From Saccharothrix sp. ALI-22-I (GTDB lineage: Bacteria > Actinomycetota > Actinomycetes > Mycobacteriales > Pseudonocardiaceae): 64,000 nt of DNA. The notes below the pieces were generated by a model. It searched no databases and had not been told where the DNA came from. It saw nothing but the letters and a program-made list of their open reading frames with translations. Where the stretch lies: the NCBI RefSeq assembly GCF_001984175.1, contig NZ_MTQP01000063.1, forward strand, positions 278,655-342,654, written 5' to 3'. Position 1 is the first letter of the stretch. Every line of letters starts with the position of its first letter. The position numbers were made by a program, and so were the translations under genes. This document shows, one piece after another, positions 17,255-26,100 of this stretch.

Positions 17255-17408
17255 TCCCCGACCGAGATACGCGAAACCTCTTCACCTTTACTGGACGGTA
17301 GGTGATCCAGGCCACGCCGGCAACCCCCGGTCGGCCCCTACGCCGCAGTCATCCGACCCCGGCACGGGAGCCGAGCGCGGCCAGGTCGGCGAAGAGCGAC
17401 ACGCCCGG

Positions 17409-17816
17409 TCAGGAGGCGCTGATGTTGACCATCCAGGAGATGCCGAACTTGTCCTGGCAGGCGCCGAACTCGTCGCCCCACATCTGCTTCTCCAACGGCA
17501 TGGTGATGTTGCCGCCGTCGGACAGCTTGTCCCAGTAGCCGCGCAGCTCGTCGGCGTCGTCGCCGCTGAGGCTGATGGTGATGTTGTCGCCGGCGGTGAC
17601 GGACATGCCGGGCGGGGTGTCGGCGCCCATCAGGGTGTAGCCGCTGGGCGTCTCCAGCTGGCTGTGCATGATCTTCTGCGCCTCGGGCGCGTCCGGGTCG
17701 CCGTACTCGCCGAAGGTGTTGGCCTGGAGGGTGCCGCCGAAAACGGATTCGTAGAACTCCATCGCCTCACGGGCGTTTCCGGGGAAGCTGATGTACGGGT
17801 TGAGTCGAGAGGTCAC
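17409..17816 (-). CDS. VOC family protein (PhnB-like)
   Basis: A 135-residue glyoxalase-fold protein of the PhnB-like VOC group: 'LNPYISFPGNAREAMEFYESVFGG' at the start, 'HSQLETPSGYTLMGAD' in the middle, and 'WGDEFGACQDKFGISWMVN' at the end. These small dimeric proteins bind small molecules or metals; several confer resistance by sequestration but most have unknown function. A GTG start at 17816 begins the conserved sequence. No partner gene is evident. Confidence 0.85.
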   Translation of the reverse strand: MTSRLNPYISFPGNAREAMEFYESVFGGTLQANTFGEYGDPDAPEAQKIMHSQLETPSGYTLMGADTPPGMSVTAGDNITISLSGDDADELRGYWDKLSDGGNITMPLEKQMWGDEFGACQDKFGISWMVNISAS

Positions 17817-17938
17817 GGGATCCTCCTCGGGAGGTCGTACAGGCGCGCCCATCCTGGCAGCACGTGCGGCATATCGCAGGGTGGACAGGACCGCGGACCT
17901 CCACCGGTGCCCGGACGTCCGGAGGGTGCGGCCGAGCC

Positions 17939-18091
17939 TCAGAAGATCACGACGAGGAGCAGGATCACGGCGAGCGCGACGGCGATGATCGTGGGAATCG
18001 TGGCCGGCGATCGGCGGTAGTGGCTCTGCACGGTGGTGGTGCGGAACCAGCTGTACGGCACGTGGCGGCGGTGTCGCCTGACCCAAGGCAT
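17939..18091 (-). CDS. Small single-pass membrane protein
   Basis: A 50-residue protein with a basic N-terminal half ('VRRHRRHVPYSW', 'HYRRSP') and one C-terminal membrane helix ('TIIAVALAVILLLVVIF') that runs to the last residue. This positive-inside layout predicts a tail-anchored membrane peptide with its N-terminus in the cytoplasm. ATG at 18091 is the likely start; GGAG-like 'CAGGAG' lies about 9 bases before it. Function unknown. Confidence 0.55.
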   Translation of the reverse strand: MPWVRRHRRHVPYSWFRTTTVQSHYRRSPATIPTIIAVALAVILLLVVIF

Positions 18092-18186
18092 TGTCGGCTC
18101 CTGTTCGTGTTCGTGGACATCGCGCACCAAGGTCATACCCACGAGCGGCGACCGGGACACATTCCCCTGACCCTCGCCGACCTCAT

Positions 18187-18474
18187 GTGCTGCTGCACGC
18201 GTCGGCCGACCTGCGCCGGCCGCAGTACTCCGCGTCGGCCGCCTGGTCCGGTTACACGATGTCGAACTCGACCACGCAGTCCACCCGATCCGGTGGACCG
18301 TTGGCGGCGGCGTGGGCGGTGCTGCGGCACGTCGGTGACGATGGGGATCGGGGTCTGGCGCTGCGGGCGTTGGAGAGCACGCGGGTGTTGCGCTCGGGTA
18401 TCGCCGAGATCGACGGGTTGCGGGTGCTGGGTTCGCCTTCGGCGACGTTGTGCCGTGTGCGCGATCATCGTGAC
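18187..18474 (+). pseudogene. C-terminal fragment of a PLP-dependent group II decarboxylase
   Basis: The frame reading into the SDR gene encodes 'VLLHASADLRRPQY', 'GYTMSNSTTQSTRSGGPLAA', 'AWAVLRHVGDDGDRGLALRALESTR' and 'IDGLRVLGSPSATL'. This is the strand order of the region after the active site in group II PLP decarboxylases (glutamate decarboxylase/sphingosine-1-phosphate lyase-like). The PLP-Lys domain is absent upstream and the C-terminal domain is lost, so it is a relic of about 95 codons. The frame is still open and continuous with the SDR start at 18475. Confidence 0.7.
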
Positions 18475-19269
18475 ATGCAGCTGGATCTGAACGGGAAGAC
18501 GGCGCTGGTCACCGGTTCGACGCAGGGCATCGGCGAGGCGATCGCGATGGCGTTGGCGGGGGCCGGTGCGCGGACGGTGGTGAACGGGCGCAAGGCCGAG
18601 GCGGTCCACGACGCGGTGACGCGGGTGCGTGAGGAGGTGCCGGGGGCGAACGTGATCGGCGTGCCGGCGGACGTGTCGACGGCTTCCGGTGCCGCCGAAC
18701 TGGCCTCCGCGCTGCCCGAGGTGGACGTGCTGGTGAACAACGTGGGCATCTTCGAGGCGCGGCCGGCGCTGGAGATCGACGACGACGAGTGGCGGCGGTA
18801 CTTCGAGGTGAACGTGTTGGCGGCCGTTCGGCTGACCCGCACCTACCTGCCCGGGATGCGGGAGCGCGGGTGGGGGCGGGTGCAGTACATCTCCAGCGAC
18901 TCGGCCGTGGTGATCCCGGCGGAGATGATCCACTACGGGGTGTCGAAGACGGCGCTGTTGGGTGTGTCGCGGGGGTTCGCCAAGGAGGCGGCGGGCAGCG
19001 GGGTGACGGTGAACTGCGTGATCGCGGGCCCCACGCACACCGGTAGCGTGGAGGATTTCGTCTACCAGCTGGTGGACCGTTCGCTGCCGTGGGAGGAGGC
19101 GCAGCGGGAGTTCATGCGCGTGCACCGGCCGCAGTCCCTGCTGGGGCGGCTGATCGAGCCGGAGGAGATCGGCAACCTGGTGGTGTACCTGGCGTCACCG
19201 AAGGCTTCGGCGACGACGGGTGCGGCGGTGCGGGTGGACGGTGGGTACGTCGACTCGATCCTGCTGTAG
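18475..19269 (+). CDS. SDR family oxidoreductase
   Basis: A 264-residue classical short-chain dehydrogenase. It shows 'ALVTGSTQGIGEAIA' (TGxxxGxG cofactor site, residues 10-24), 'DVLVNNVGIFEARP' (NNxG, near 85), a catalytic Ser in 'VQYISSDSAVV' and 'HYGVSKTALLGVSRGFAKE' (YxxxK near 155). The N-terminal charge pattern suggests NADP(H) preference. A longer in-frame extension upstream is the decarboxylase relic and not part of the enzyme. No operon partner; the phosphotransferase starts 121 bases later. Confidence 0.88.
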   Translation: MQLDLNGKTALVTGSTQGIGEAIAMALAGAGARTVVNGRKAEAVHDAVTRVREEVPGANVIGVPADVSTASGAAELASALPEVDVLVNNVGIFEARPALEIDDDEWRRYFEVNVLAAVRLTRTYLPGMRERGWGRVQYISSDSAVVIPAEMIHYGVSKTALLGVSRGFAKEAAGSGVTVNCVIAGPTHTGSVEDFVYQLVDRSLPWEEAQREFMRVHRPQSLLGRLIEPEEIGNLVVYLASPKASATTGAAVRVDGGYVDSILL

Positions 19270-19390
19270 CCGGGATCGCTTACCTCAAGGCAAGCACGCC
19301 CGCCAGGCCGCACGGGGCGGGCGCAATTCCACCCGAGTGCGTCCACGTGGCACCGCCCGATCGCAACCGACCGGCCGTTGGTGCGCGATC

Positions 19391-20371
19391 ATGGTCGGTG
19401 TGGGGACAGAGGAGAGTGGACGCGGTTCTGCGGTGAGGAAGCATCTCGGAGTCGACGATCTGCGGGATGTGGCGCGGGCGGCGTTCGGGGCGCGGGGGTT
19501 GGTGTCGGTCGAGCGGTTGCGCGGCGGGACCAAGAAGGGCGTCTACCGGCTGGGGTTGGCGGACGGCACTGGCGGTATCGCTTACGTCTGGCACCCCGAC
19601 GAGGACTTCTGGCCGAAGGCGGCCGGTGATCCGGGCAACCCGTTCGGGCACACCACCGGGTTGGAGCTGTTCGAGACCGCGCACGCCCGGCTGTCGGCCG
19701 TGGGCGTCCGGGCACCTCGGCCGCTCATGCGTGAACCCGGTGGGGCGTTGGGTGACGTGGCGGTGGTCGAGGACGTTCGCGGTGGCACGTTGGAACAGCT
19801 GATGGCCCGTGATCCGGGACGTGCCGAAAGTGTGCTGACTCGGCTCGGTTCAGCGGTGCGGGACATGCACGCCCATACCGCCGACCCGGCGCAGCACGAC
19901 GCCGTCGAGCACGCCGTGCTGCGTCGGGCACTCACCGACCTCGCCGAAGCCGCCGCTCGGGTTGAACGCATCGCGGTCGTGCGGGAACGGTTGGACGATC
20001 TGCTGAGGACGCGGCACGCCGCCGTGGCGCCACGATCACGATTCGGCCTGATCCACCACGAGTTGGGTCCCGATCACGTTCTGATCGCCGAGGACCGGGA
20101 CGAGCCGGTGCTCATCGACATCGAGGGCACGATGTTCTTCGACGTCGAGTGGGAACACGCCTTCCTCGAACTGCGCTTCGGCCCCCACTACCACCACTTC
20201 GCGAACCCCGACCTCGACCCCGCCCGACTGCGCCTCTACCGGTTGGCCAACTACCTGTCACTGGTGGCCGGGCCGTTGAGGCTGCTGGACGGCGACTTCC
20301 CACACCGGGCTGGAATGCTGGCGATCGTCGAGGACAACATCCGCCGCACCCTGTCCCAGCTGCCCGATTAG
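19391..20371 (+). CDS. Phosphotransferase of the aminoglycoside/choline kinase-like family
   Basis: A 326-residue kinase-like protein. It has 'VERLRGGTKKGVYRLGL' (nucleotide loop), 'DVAVVEDVRGGTLEQLM' (hinge), 'LIHHELGPDHVLIAEDRDEPVLIDIEGTMFFDVEWE' as the catalytic and metal-binding region. The usual H-G-D-x4-N is altered here to H-E-L-G-P-D-H with no Asn at the expected place, so catalytic Asp assignment is uncertain; 'IDIEG' supplies the second metal Asp. Substrate unknown. Alternative start: GTG at 19432. Confidence 0.78.
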   Translation: MVGVGTEESGRGSAVRKHLGVDDLRDVARAAFGARGLVSVERLRGGTKKGVYRLGLADGTGGIAYVWHPDEDFWPKAAGDPGNPFGHTTGLELFETAHARLSAVGVRAPRPLMREPGGALGDVAVVEDVRGGTLEQLMARDPGRAESVLTRLGSAVRDMHAHTADPAQHDAVEHAVLRRALTDLAEAAARVERIAVVRERLDDLLRTRHAAVAPRSRFGLIHHELGPDHVLIAEDRDEPVLIDIEGTMFFDVEWEHAFLELRFGPHYHHFANPDLDPARLRLYRLANYLSLVAGPLRLLDGDFPHRAGMLAIVEDNIRRTLSQLPD

Positions 20372-20379
20372 ACCTGCCG

Positions 20380-20790
20380 TCACCCGAGGAGCAGCCGGCG
20401 ATCCCGCCACGCCAGACGCAGCAACGTCAGCGAACTGGCTGACAGACGAGGTTCGAGCCGGTCGATGGCGTCGCCGGTGAACGGCATGTCGGACCGACCG
20501 TTCGCACCCACCACCCGTCCTTCGTCATTGGTCGTCACCATGCCGCTGAACACCTGGCCGAAGACCTCAGCGTCGACCACGGCGACGGTGCGCTGACTCG
20601 CACCAAGGGTGAGCGCGTCCATGACCAAGCCGTAGTGCCAGAGCTTGTGCCGGCGCAACCGTGTCCTCAGGGTGCAGGAGGGCATCGAGTTCGTTCAGGG
20701 TGACTTTGAGCAGTCGGGCGAGCTTCGGGCGCTGGTACGGCAGCGGTTCGCGTGCGCCCGCTTCCCACCGGACCACCGTGGAGCGAGTGG
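20380..20790 (-). pseudogene. Frameshifted, N-truncated XRE-type regulator remnant
   Basis: On the minus strand one frame (20567-20790) reads 'RSTVVRWEAGAREPLPYQRPKLARLLKVTLNELDALLHP', which is the second half of an XRE helix-turn-helix plus its linker. The first recognition helices are missing, and after 'HPEDTVAPAQAL' the frame shifts: the neighbouring frame (20380-20685) continues with a plausible C-terminal part ending 'SLTLLRLAWRDRRLLLG'. It is a broken regulator. The transcription terminator of the adjacent GH43 gene lies at its upstream edge. Confidence 0.55.
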
Positions 20791-20792
20791 GG

Positions 20793-20819
20793 CCCGGGGC
20801 GGGAGACACCCGCCCCGGG
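20793..20819. terminator. Terminator hairpin of the GH43 gene
   Basis: An 11-bp perfect GC-only stem (20793-20803 with 20809-20819) with a 5-base loop begins a few bases after the minus-strand GH43 stop codon at 20825. Confidence 0.75.
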
Positions 20820-20824
20820 TGGTC

Positions 20825-22303
20825 TCATTCGCCGGAGGGGGCGGTGAGGGTGGTGCCGAGTCGGACGGGGGTGCCGAAGTTCGGTGTGCCGTCGGAGTTC
20901 CAGGTGAACTTCTGGGCTCGGGTGGAGCGGTTCATGTCGCAGCCGCCGGAGGCCGAGTCGTTGGCGTGGTAGACGATCCAGTCCTCGGTGCCGTCGGGCG
21001 ACTTGAAGAAGCCGTTGTGGCCGGGGGCGTAGACGCCGTTGCCGTCGTTGCGCTGGAACACCGGGTTGGGGGACTTGGTCCAGTGGTCGCGGTTGAGCGG
21101 GTCGGTGCCGGTGAGGGTGAGCAGGCCGAGTTTGTAGTCCGGGCCCCAGCAGGCGCTGGCCGAGTAGACGATCATGGTCTTCCCGTTGTGGTACAGCGGT
21201 TCGGCGCCCTCGTTGACCGGGGCGGTCTGCCGTTCCCACGCCAGGGTGGGCTGGGAGATCGTCCGGCGCGCGCCGCTGATCGTGTACGGGTTGGACAACG
21301 GGGTGATGGTCAGGCTCTGGGTGCCGTCCATCGCGCTGCCCATCAGGTACAGCTTGCCGCTCACCTGGAGGATGCTCGGGTCCAGTTCCCAGGTGCTGCC
21401 GAGATCGGCCTTGAACGTGTACGGGCCCATCGGGTCGGTGCCGGAACTCTCCAGCACGTGCAGCCGCTGCGTCGGGTTGTAGTCCGACACGTTCTGCCCG
21501 GCCACGTAGTACAGGTACCAGCGGCCGTTGAGCAGGAAGAACTCCGGCGCCCACATGTTGCAGCACCCGTTGGGCCGCGACAGGTTGAACACCACCGTGT
21601 CCGCCGCGGTCGCCAGCCCGGCCAACGTCGGCGACTTGCGCATCGTGATCGTGGAGTTCCACGTCGTCGTGGCCAGGTAGTAGTAGCCGTTGTAGTACTG
21701 GAGCCACGGGTCCGGGCCGTTGCGCTTGATCGGGTTGGTGAACGTCCCCGGCGCGGGGGCACCCAGCTTCACCAACTGCCACTGCTGGTTCGTGCCACCG
21801 GTGTCGGGCCACTGGATGATCTGCGCGCCGTCGGCGGTGGAGAAGTCCAGCACGTCCAGCGCCTTGCCGCTGTTGCGGTTGATCAGCCGGACGAACCCGC
21901 CCGCCGAATCGGCCAACCTGAACTGCTGGTTGGTGGCGTTGCGGTCGGTCCACTGGATCAGGTTGGCGCGGTCGGCGGTCGAAGCGCCCTCGATGTCGAG
22001 GACCTTGCCGCTGTGCTTGGACTTCAACCGGTAGTAGCCACCACCGGAGTCGACGAACTGCCACTGCTGCCACGCGCCGTCGTTGCGCGTGAACTGCGAG
22101 ATCCGTGCGCCGTCGTTGGTGGCGAGGTCGTAGACGTCCAGCGCCTTGCCGCTGTTGCGGTTGACCAGCACGTACGAGGCGTTGGTGTCGACCACCGCCG
22201 CCGACGCGACGGTCGGCACGGCCGCGGTGACCGCACCGAGCAGCGTGGTGACGGTGGCGAGGACCAGGCCTGCGCGGCGCGCGCGCCGATAAGTCGATCT
22301 CAT
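20825..22303 (-). CDS. Secreted GH43-type glycosidase with N-terminal ricin-type (CBM13) domain
   Basis: A 492-residue exported arabinan/xylan-active protein. A signal peptide ('MRSTYRRARRAG' plus hydrophobic stretch, 'VASAAVV' cleavage near 36) leads to a beta-trefoil carbohydrate-binding domain with three repeats of 'NSGKALDVYDLAT'-like and QQW motifs (residues about 40-180). The GH43 five-bladed propeller follows, with 'KRNGPDPWLQYYNGYYYLATTT' (catalytic Asp), 'MWAPEFFLLNGRWYLYY' (pKa-modulating region) and a likely Glu acid further on. ATG at 22303. Two operator-like palindromes lie upstream, indicating substrate induction. Confidence 0.88.
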   Translation of the reverse strand: MRSTYRRARRAGLVLATVTTLLGAVTAAVPTVASAAVVDTNASYVLVNRNSGKALDVYDLATNDGARISQFTRNDGAWQQWQFVDSGGGYYRLKSKHSGKVLDIEGASTADRANLIQWTDRNATNQQFRLADSAGGFVRLINRNSGKALDVLDFSTADGAQIIQWPDTGGTNQQWQLVKLGAPAPGTFTNPIKRNGPDPWLQYYNGYYYLATTTWNSTITMRKSPTLAGLATAADTVVFNLSRPNGCCNMWAPEFFLLNGRWYLYYVAGQNVSDYNPTQRLHVLESSGTDPMGPYTFKADLGSTWELDPSILQVSGKLYLMGSAMDGTQSLTITPLSNPYTISGARRTISQPTLAWERQTAPVNEGAEPLYHNGKTMIVYSASACWGPDYKLGLLTLTGTDPLNRDHWTKSPNPVFQRNDGNGVYAPGHNGFFKSPDGTEDWIVYHANDSASGGCDMNRSTRAQKFTWNSDGTPNFGTPVRLGTTLTAPSGE

Positions 22304-22442
22304 GGGTTGCTCTCCCTGCGACGCTGCATGGACAGAACGCGATCGACCCGCGGCATCGAGCCTGGTGCGGGCCGGTTGGGGTGGCGTGACGGGTGGTTCG
22401 CGGGTACGGGTGGACGGGATCACCGGCTACTCCACAGCCCGG

Positions 22443-22458
22443 CTGTTAACGCTAACAG
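22443..22458. promoter_or_regulatory. Operator copy 1 (CTGTTA-N4-TAACAG)
   Basis: CTGTTAACGCTAACAG has 6-bp perfect inverted arms and lies 140 bases upstream of the GH43 start. TGTTA-N-TAACA half-sites of this form are known for LacI/GntR-type sugar regulators in actinomycetes. Confidence 0.65.
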
Positions 22459-22562
22459 CACGATCGGGAGCGGTTCAATAGCCGGATCGCCCAGCACCCG
22501 GCGCAACCCTCTGGAGTCGAAGGCGTTCGACACGTTCGCCCGTTCGGCCGCATGGCGGGCGC

Positions 22563-22578
22563 CTGTTAGCGATAACAG
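22563..22578. promoter_or_regulatory. Operator copy 2 (CTGTTA-N4-TAACAG)
   Basis: CTGTTAGCGATAACAG, the same arms with a different core, exactly 120 bases from copy 1. Paired sites suggest looping repression of the glycosidase promoter. Confidence 0.65.
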
Positions 22579-22806
22579 ATCCGGCGATTCCACGGCTACC
22601 GAGAATTGACGCGGTCGCGCCGGTGAAACCATCGCGTAACCGGTCGAACACAGCGGGAGACGCTCCATAGGAAGGTCGAATAGTTCGCGCCACGCATCCC
22701 CAATGAGCGGTTCGACCGTTCAGTGGATTCCAGTTTACGAGAGCCGGCGCGTAATGTTGCGCGAACGGCGACCCGCCCGCATCCGCCAAGGGGCAGGAGA
22801 TCCTGC

Positions 22807-23022
22807 ATGAGTGACGAGAAGACCAATTACCCGGAATTCCTGGTCGTGCTGAACGACGAGGAGCAGTACTCGGTCTGGTTCGCCGACCGCGACCTCCCGC
22901 CGGGATGGCGGGCCGAAGGGACAAGGGGTACCAGGGAAGAGTGCCTGGCCCACATTGACCGGGTGTGGACGGACATGCGCCCGCGCAGCGTCCGCGAGCA
23001 CGTCGCCGCGCACCGCGACTGA
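22807..23022 (+). CDS. MbtH family NRPS accessory protein
   Basis: A 71-residue MbtH-like protein, a chaperone that binds and activates adenylation domains. It carries the family residues in order: 'FLVVLNDEEQYSVW', 'LPPGWRAEG', 'CLAHIDRVWTDMRPRS'. The Trp of 'VW', the Ser and Leu are retained in variant form. It starts the peptide gene cluster; the first NRPS begins 139 bases downstream. ATG at 22807 has an AGGAGAT 7 bases upstream. Confidence 0.93.
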   Translation: MSDEKTNYPEFLVVLNDEEQYSVWFADRDLPPGWRAEGTRGTREECLAHIDRVWTDMRPRSVREHVAAHRD

Positions 23023-23163
23023 CGCTCCACCCGGCACCTCGACTCGCGCATTACCGCACGCCGCGCAAAGGGGCACCTACCGCTGCCCGGAAAAGGTCTC
23101 CGGAATTCCCGGTGACCGGTTCGGTCGTGCGCGCCCGAAACACATTTCGCCGGGGAGGATTTG

Positions 23164-26100
23164 GTGCACACGGATTCGCGGCTCGCGCCCGCTCTGCCGT
23201 TGCAGAGCGGAATGATCGCGGCCGGGTTGCGGGACCCGTCGGCCGGGACGGATGTCATCCAGTGCGTCCAGCACTGGCCGCACGGCCTGGACACCGCCAC
23301 CTATCTGGCGGCGTGGCGGGCGGCGGTCGAACGGCACCCGCTGCTGCGGACCCGGTTCACCTGGCGCGCGGACGGCGGCATGGACCAGTGGTCCGGACCC
23401 GCCGAGGACGTCCCGGTGCTGGTGGACGATTCGGTGACGGACCTGCCGGCGTTCCTGGCGGCCGACCGGCGGGCCGGCGTGGACCCGGTGTCCGCGCCGC
23501 CGCTGCGGGTGGTGTCGCTGCCCGGTGACGTGGTGGTGGCGACCTTCCACCACGCGATCCTCGACGGCCGGTCGCTGGCCATGCTGCTGGCCGAGATCGA
23601 CGACGACTACGCGGCCCGACTCGCGGGTGGCACACCGGACTTCGCGCCGCGCCCGGACTTCACCGACTACGCCCGCTGGTACGACGCCCGGATCGCGCCG
23701 GACCACCCCGAGGCGCTGGCCGACGAACGGTTCTGGGCCGCCGAACTGGCCGGGCTGCCCGAGCCCGGTCCGCTGCCGCTGGAGCACGCCGGGCCGGACA
23801 CGCCGGTCATGGCCACCGCGGTGCTCGACCTGTCCGACACCGAGACCGAGGCCGTGCGGGCGTTGGCCGCGCGGGCGGGCGTCACGGTGAACACGGTGGT
23901 GCTGGCCGCGTGGGGTCTGGTGTTGACCACGCACGCGCACGCCGACGAGGCCGTGTTCGGGGTGACCAGGGCGGCCCGGCACGGCACCGTCGAGGGCGCG
24001 CAGGACATGCTGGGGCTGCTGCTGGCGACCGTGCCGCTGCGGCTGCCGGTTCAGTGGGACGCGTCGGTGGCCGACTGGCTGCGGTCGGTCCGGGAACGGT
24101 CGGTGCGGGCGCGCGACCACCAGCTGTGCCCGCTGCCGGTGATCCAACGCGCGGCCGGTCACGACGTGCCGTTGATGCGGAGCCTGGTGCTGTTCGAGCA
24201 CCGCGAACTGGGGACGGTGCTGTCCGCTCGGCCGTCCGCGCCGGCGGGCAGACAGGTGCGCATCCTGCGCACCCCCGTCTACGCCATGACGTTGTACGCC
24301 TTCGCCGAGCCGCGCCTGAGCTTCCGGCTGATCCACGACACCGGCCGGTTCCCGGACTGGGCGCCGGACGCCCTGTTGACGCAGGTGCGGGACCTGCTCG
24401 CGGGCATGGCCGAGGCGCCGGACCGCCCGGTGCGGGAGCTGACCGGGCCGCGTGAGCTCGTGCGGGTGCTGGAGAAGTGGAACGACACCGCGGTCGACTA
24501 CCCGGCGGACGCGACCGTGCCGGACCTGTTCGCCGAGCAGGTGCGGCTGCGGCCGGACGCGGACGCGGTCTTCGACGGTGAGCGGTGGCTGAGCTACGCG
24601 GAGTTGGACGCGCGGTCGAACCGGTTGGCGCACGTGCTGGTGGCGCGGGGCGCGCAGGTGGACCGTCCGGTGGCGCTCTCGCTGCCGCGTGGGGCGGACT
24701 TCGTGACCGCGATGCTGGCCGTGCTCAAGACCGGTGCCGCGTACCTGCCGCTGGACCCGGACAACCCGGCGGCACGGGACGCGGCGGCGTTGCGCGAGTC
24801 CGGCACGCCGCTGGTGGTGGCCGACCGGCCGCGCGCGCTGCCGGACGGGGTCACCTCGGTGGTGCTGTCCGAAGTGGACCTTTCGCCGGAATCATCGGAA
24901 TCGCCCGTATTTCCGGTGACGGCGGTGCATCCGCTGAGCGTGGCGTACGTGAACTACACGTCGGGGTCGACCGGCAGGCCGAAGGGTGTGGCCGTGCCGC
25001 ACCGGGGTGTGGTGCGGCTGGTGACGCGGCCGACGTTCGGGCGCTTCGGGCCGGGGCAGACGTTCCTGCACCTGTCCGCGACCGCGTTCGACCTGACCAC
25101 GCTGGAGGTGTGGGGCGGGCTGCTGACCGGTGGCCGGGTGGTGGCCGCGCCGTCCGGTCCGCCCGATCCGGCGGTGCTGGGCGAGCTGCTGCGGACGCAC
25201 CGGGTGAGCGTGTTGTGGTTGACCGCTGGGCTGTTCCACCAGCTGGACCCGGCGCTGCTGGCCGACGTGGAGCAACTGCTGGCCGGTGGTGACGTGCTGG
25301 CCCCGGACGCGGTGCGGGCGGCGCTCAAGGCGCGTGGCGGGAAGCCGGTGGTCAACGGGTACGGGCCGACGGAGAACACCACGTTCACCACGTGCCACGT
25401 GGTGGGGTCGGCCGAGGACGTGGGCGCGACCGTGCCGATCGGCACGCCGATCCAGCGGACCACGGTGTACGTGCTGGACGAGTCGATGCGGCCGGTGCCG
25501 GTGGGTGTGCCGGGTGAGCTGTACACCGGCGGTGACGGGCTGGCGCGCGGGTATTGGGGCGCGCCCGCGTTGACCGCGTCGAAGTTCGTGCCCGACCCGT
25601 TCGTGTCCGATTCGTTCGGGGCCGCGCCCGGTGGGCGGCTGTACCGGACGGGTGACCTGGCCCGGTGGCGGCCGGACGGGGTGCTGGAGTTCCTGGGTCG
25701 CGCGGACCGGCAGGTCAAGGTGCGCGGGTTCCTGGTGGAGCCGGCCGAGGTCGAGGCCGTGTTGCGGGAGCACCCGGCGGTCGGCGCGGCGGCCGTGCTG
25801 CCGTTCGGCGACGGCGACGCGAGGCACCTGGTGGCCTACGTCGTGCCGACCGGCTCGTTGGACATCGAGGACGTGCGCGCGCACGTCGCGGAACGGCTGC
25901 CCGCCTTCCTCTGCCCGGCGCGGTACGTACCGCTGCCGGAGCTGCCGCTCAACGGCAGCGGCAAGGTGGACCGGGCGGCACTGCGCTCGGTCCGTGCCCC
26001 GGGCGCGCGGGGCACGGACCGGACCCAACCCGCGACCGCCACGCAACGGCGGTTGGCGAAGCTGTGGGAGAACCTGCTGGACGCGCCGGAGGTGTTCGCC

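Larger units (their letters stand above)
22304..22806. other. Regulatory gap between divergent GH43 and MbtH genes
   Basis: About 500 bases without a credible gene. It carries the two operator palindromes at 22443 and 22563 and must hold the GH43 promoter on the minus strand and the promoter of the peptide cluster on the plus strand. No clear -35/-10 pair for either was evident by eye. Confidence 0.6.
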
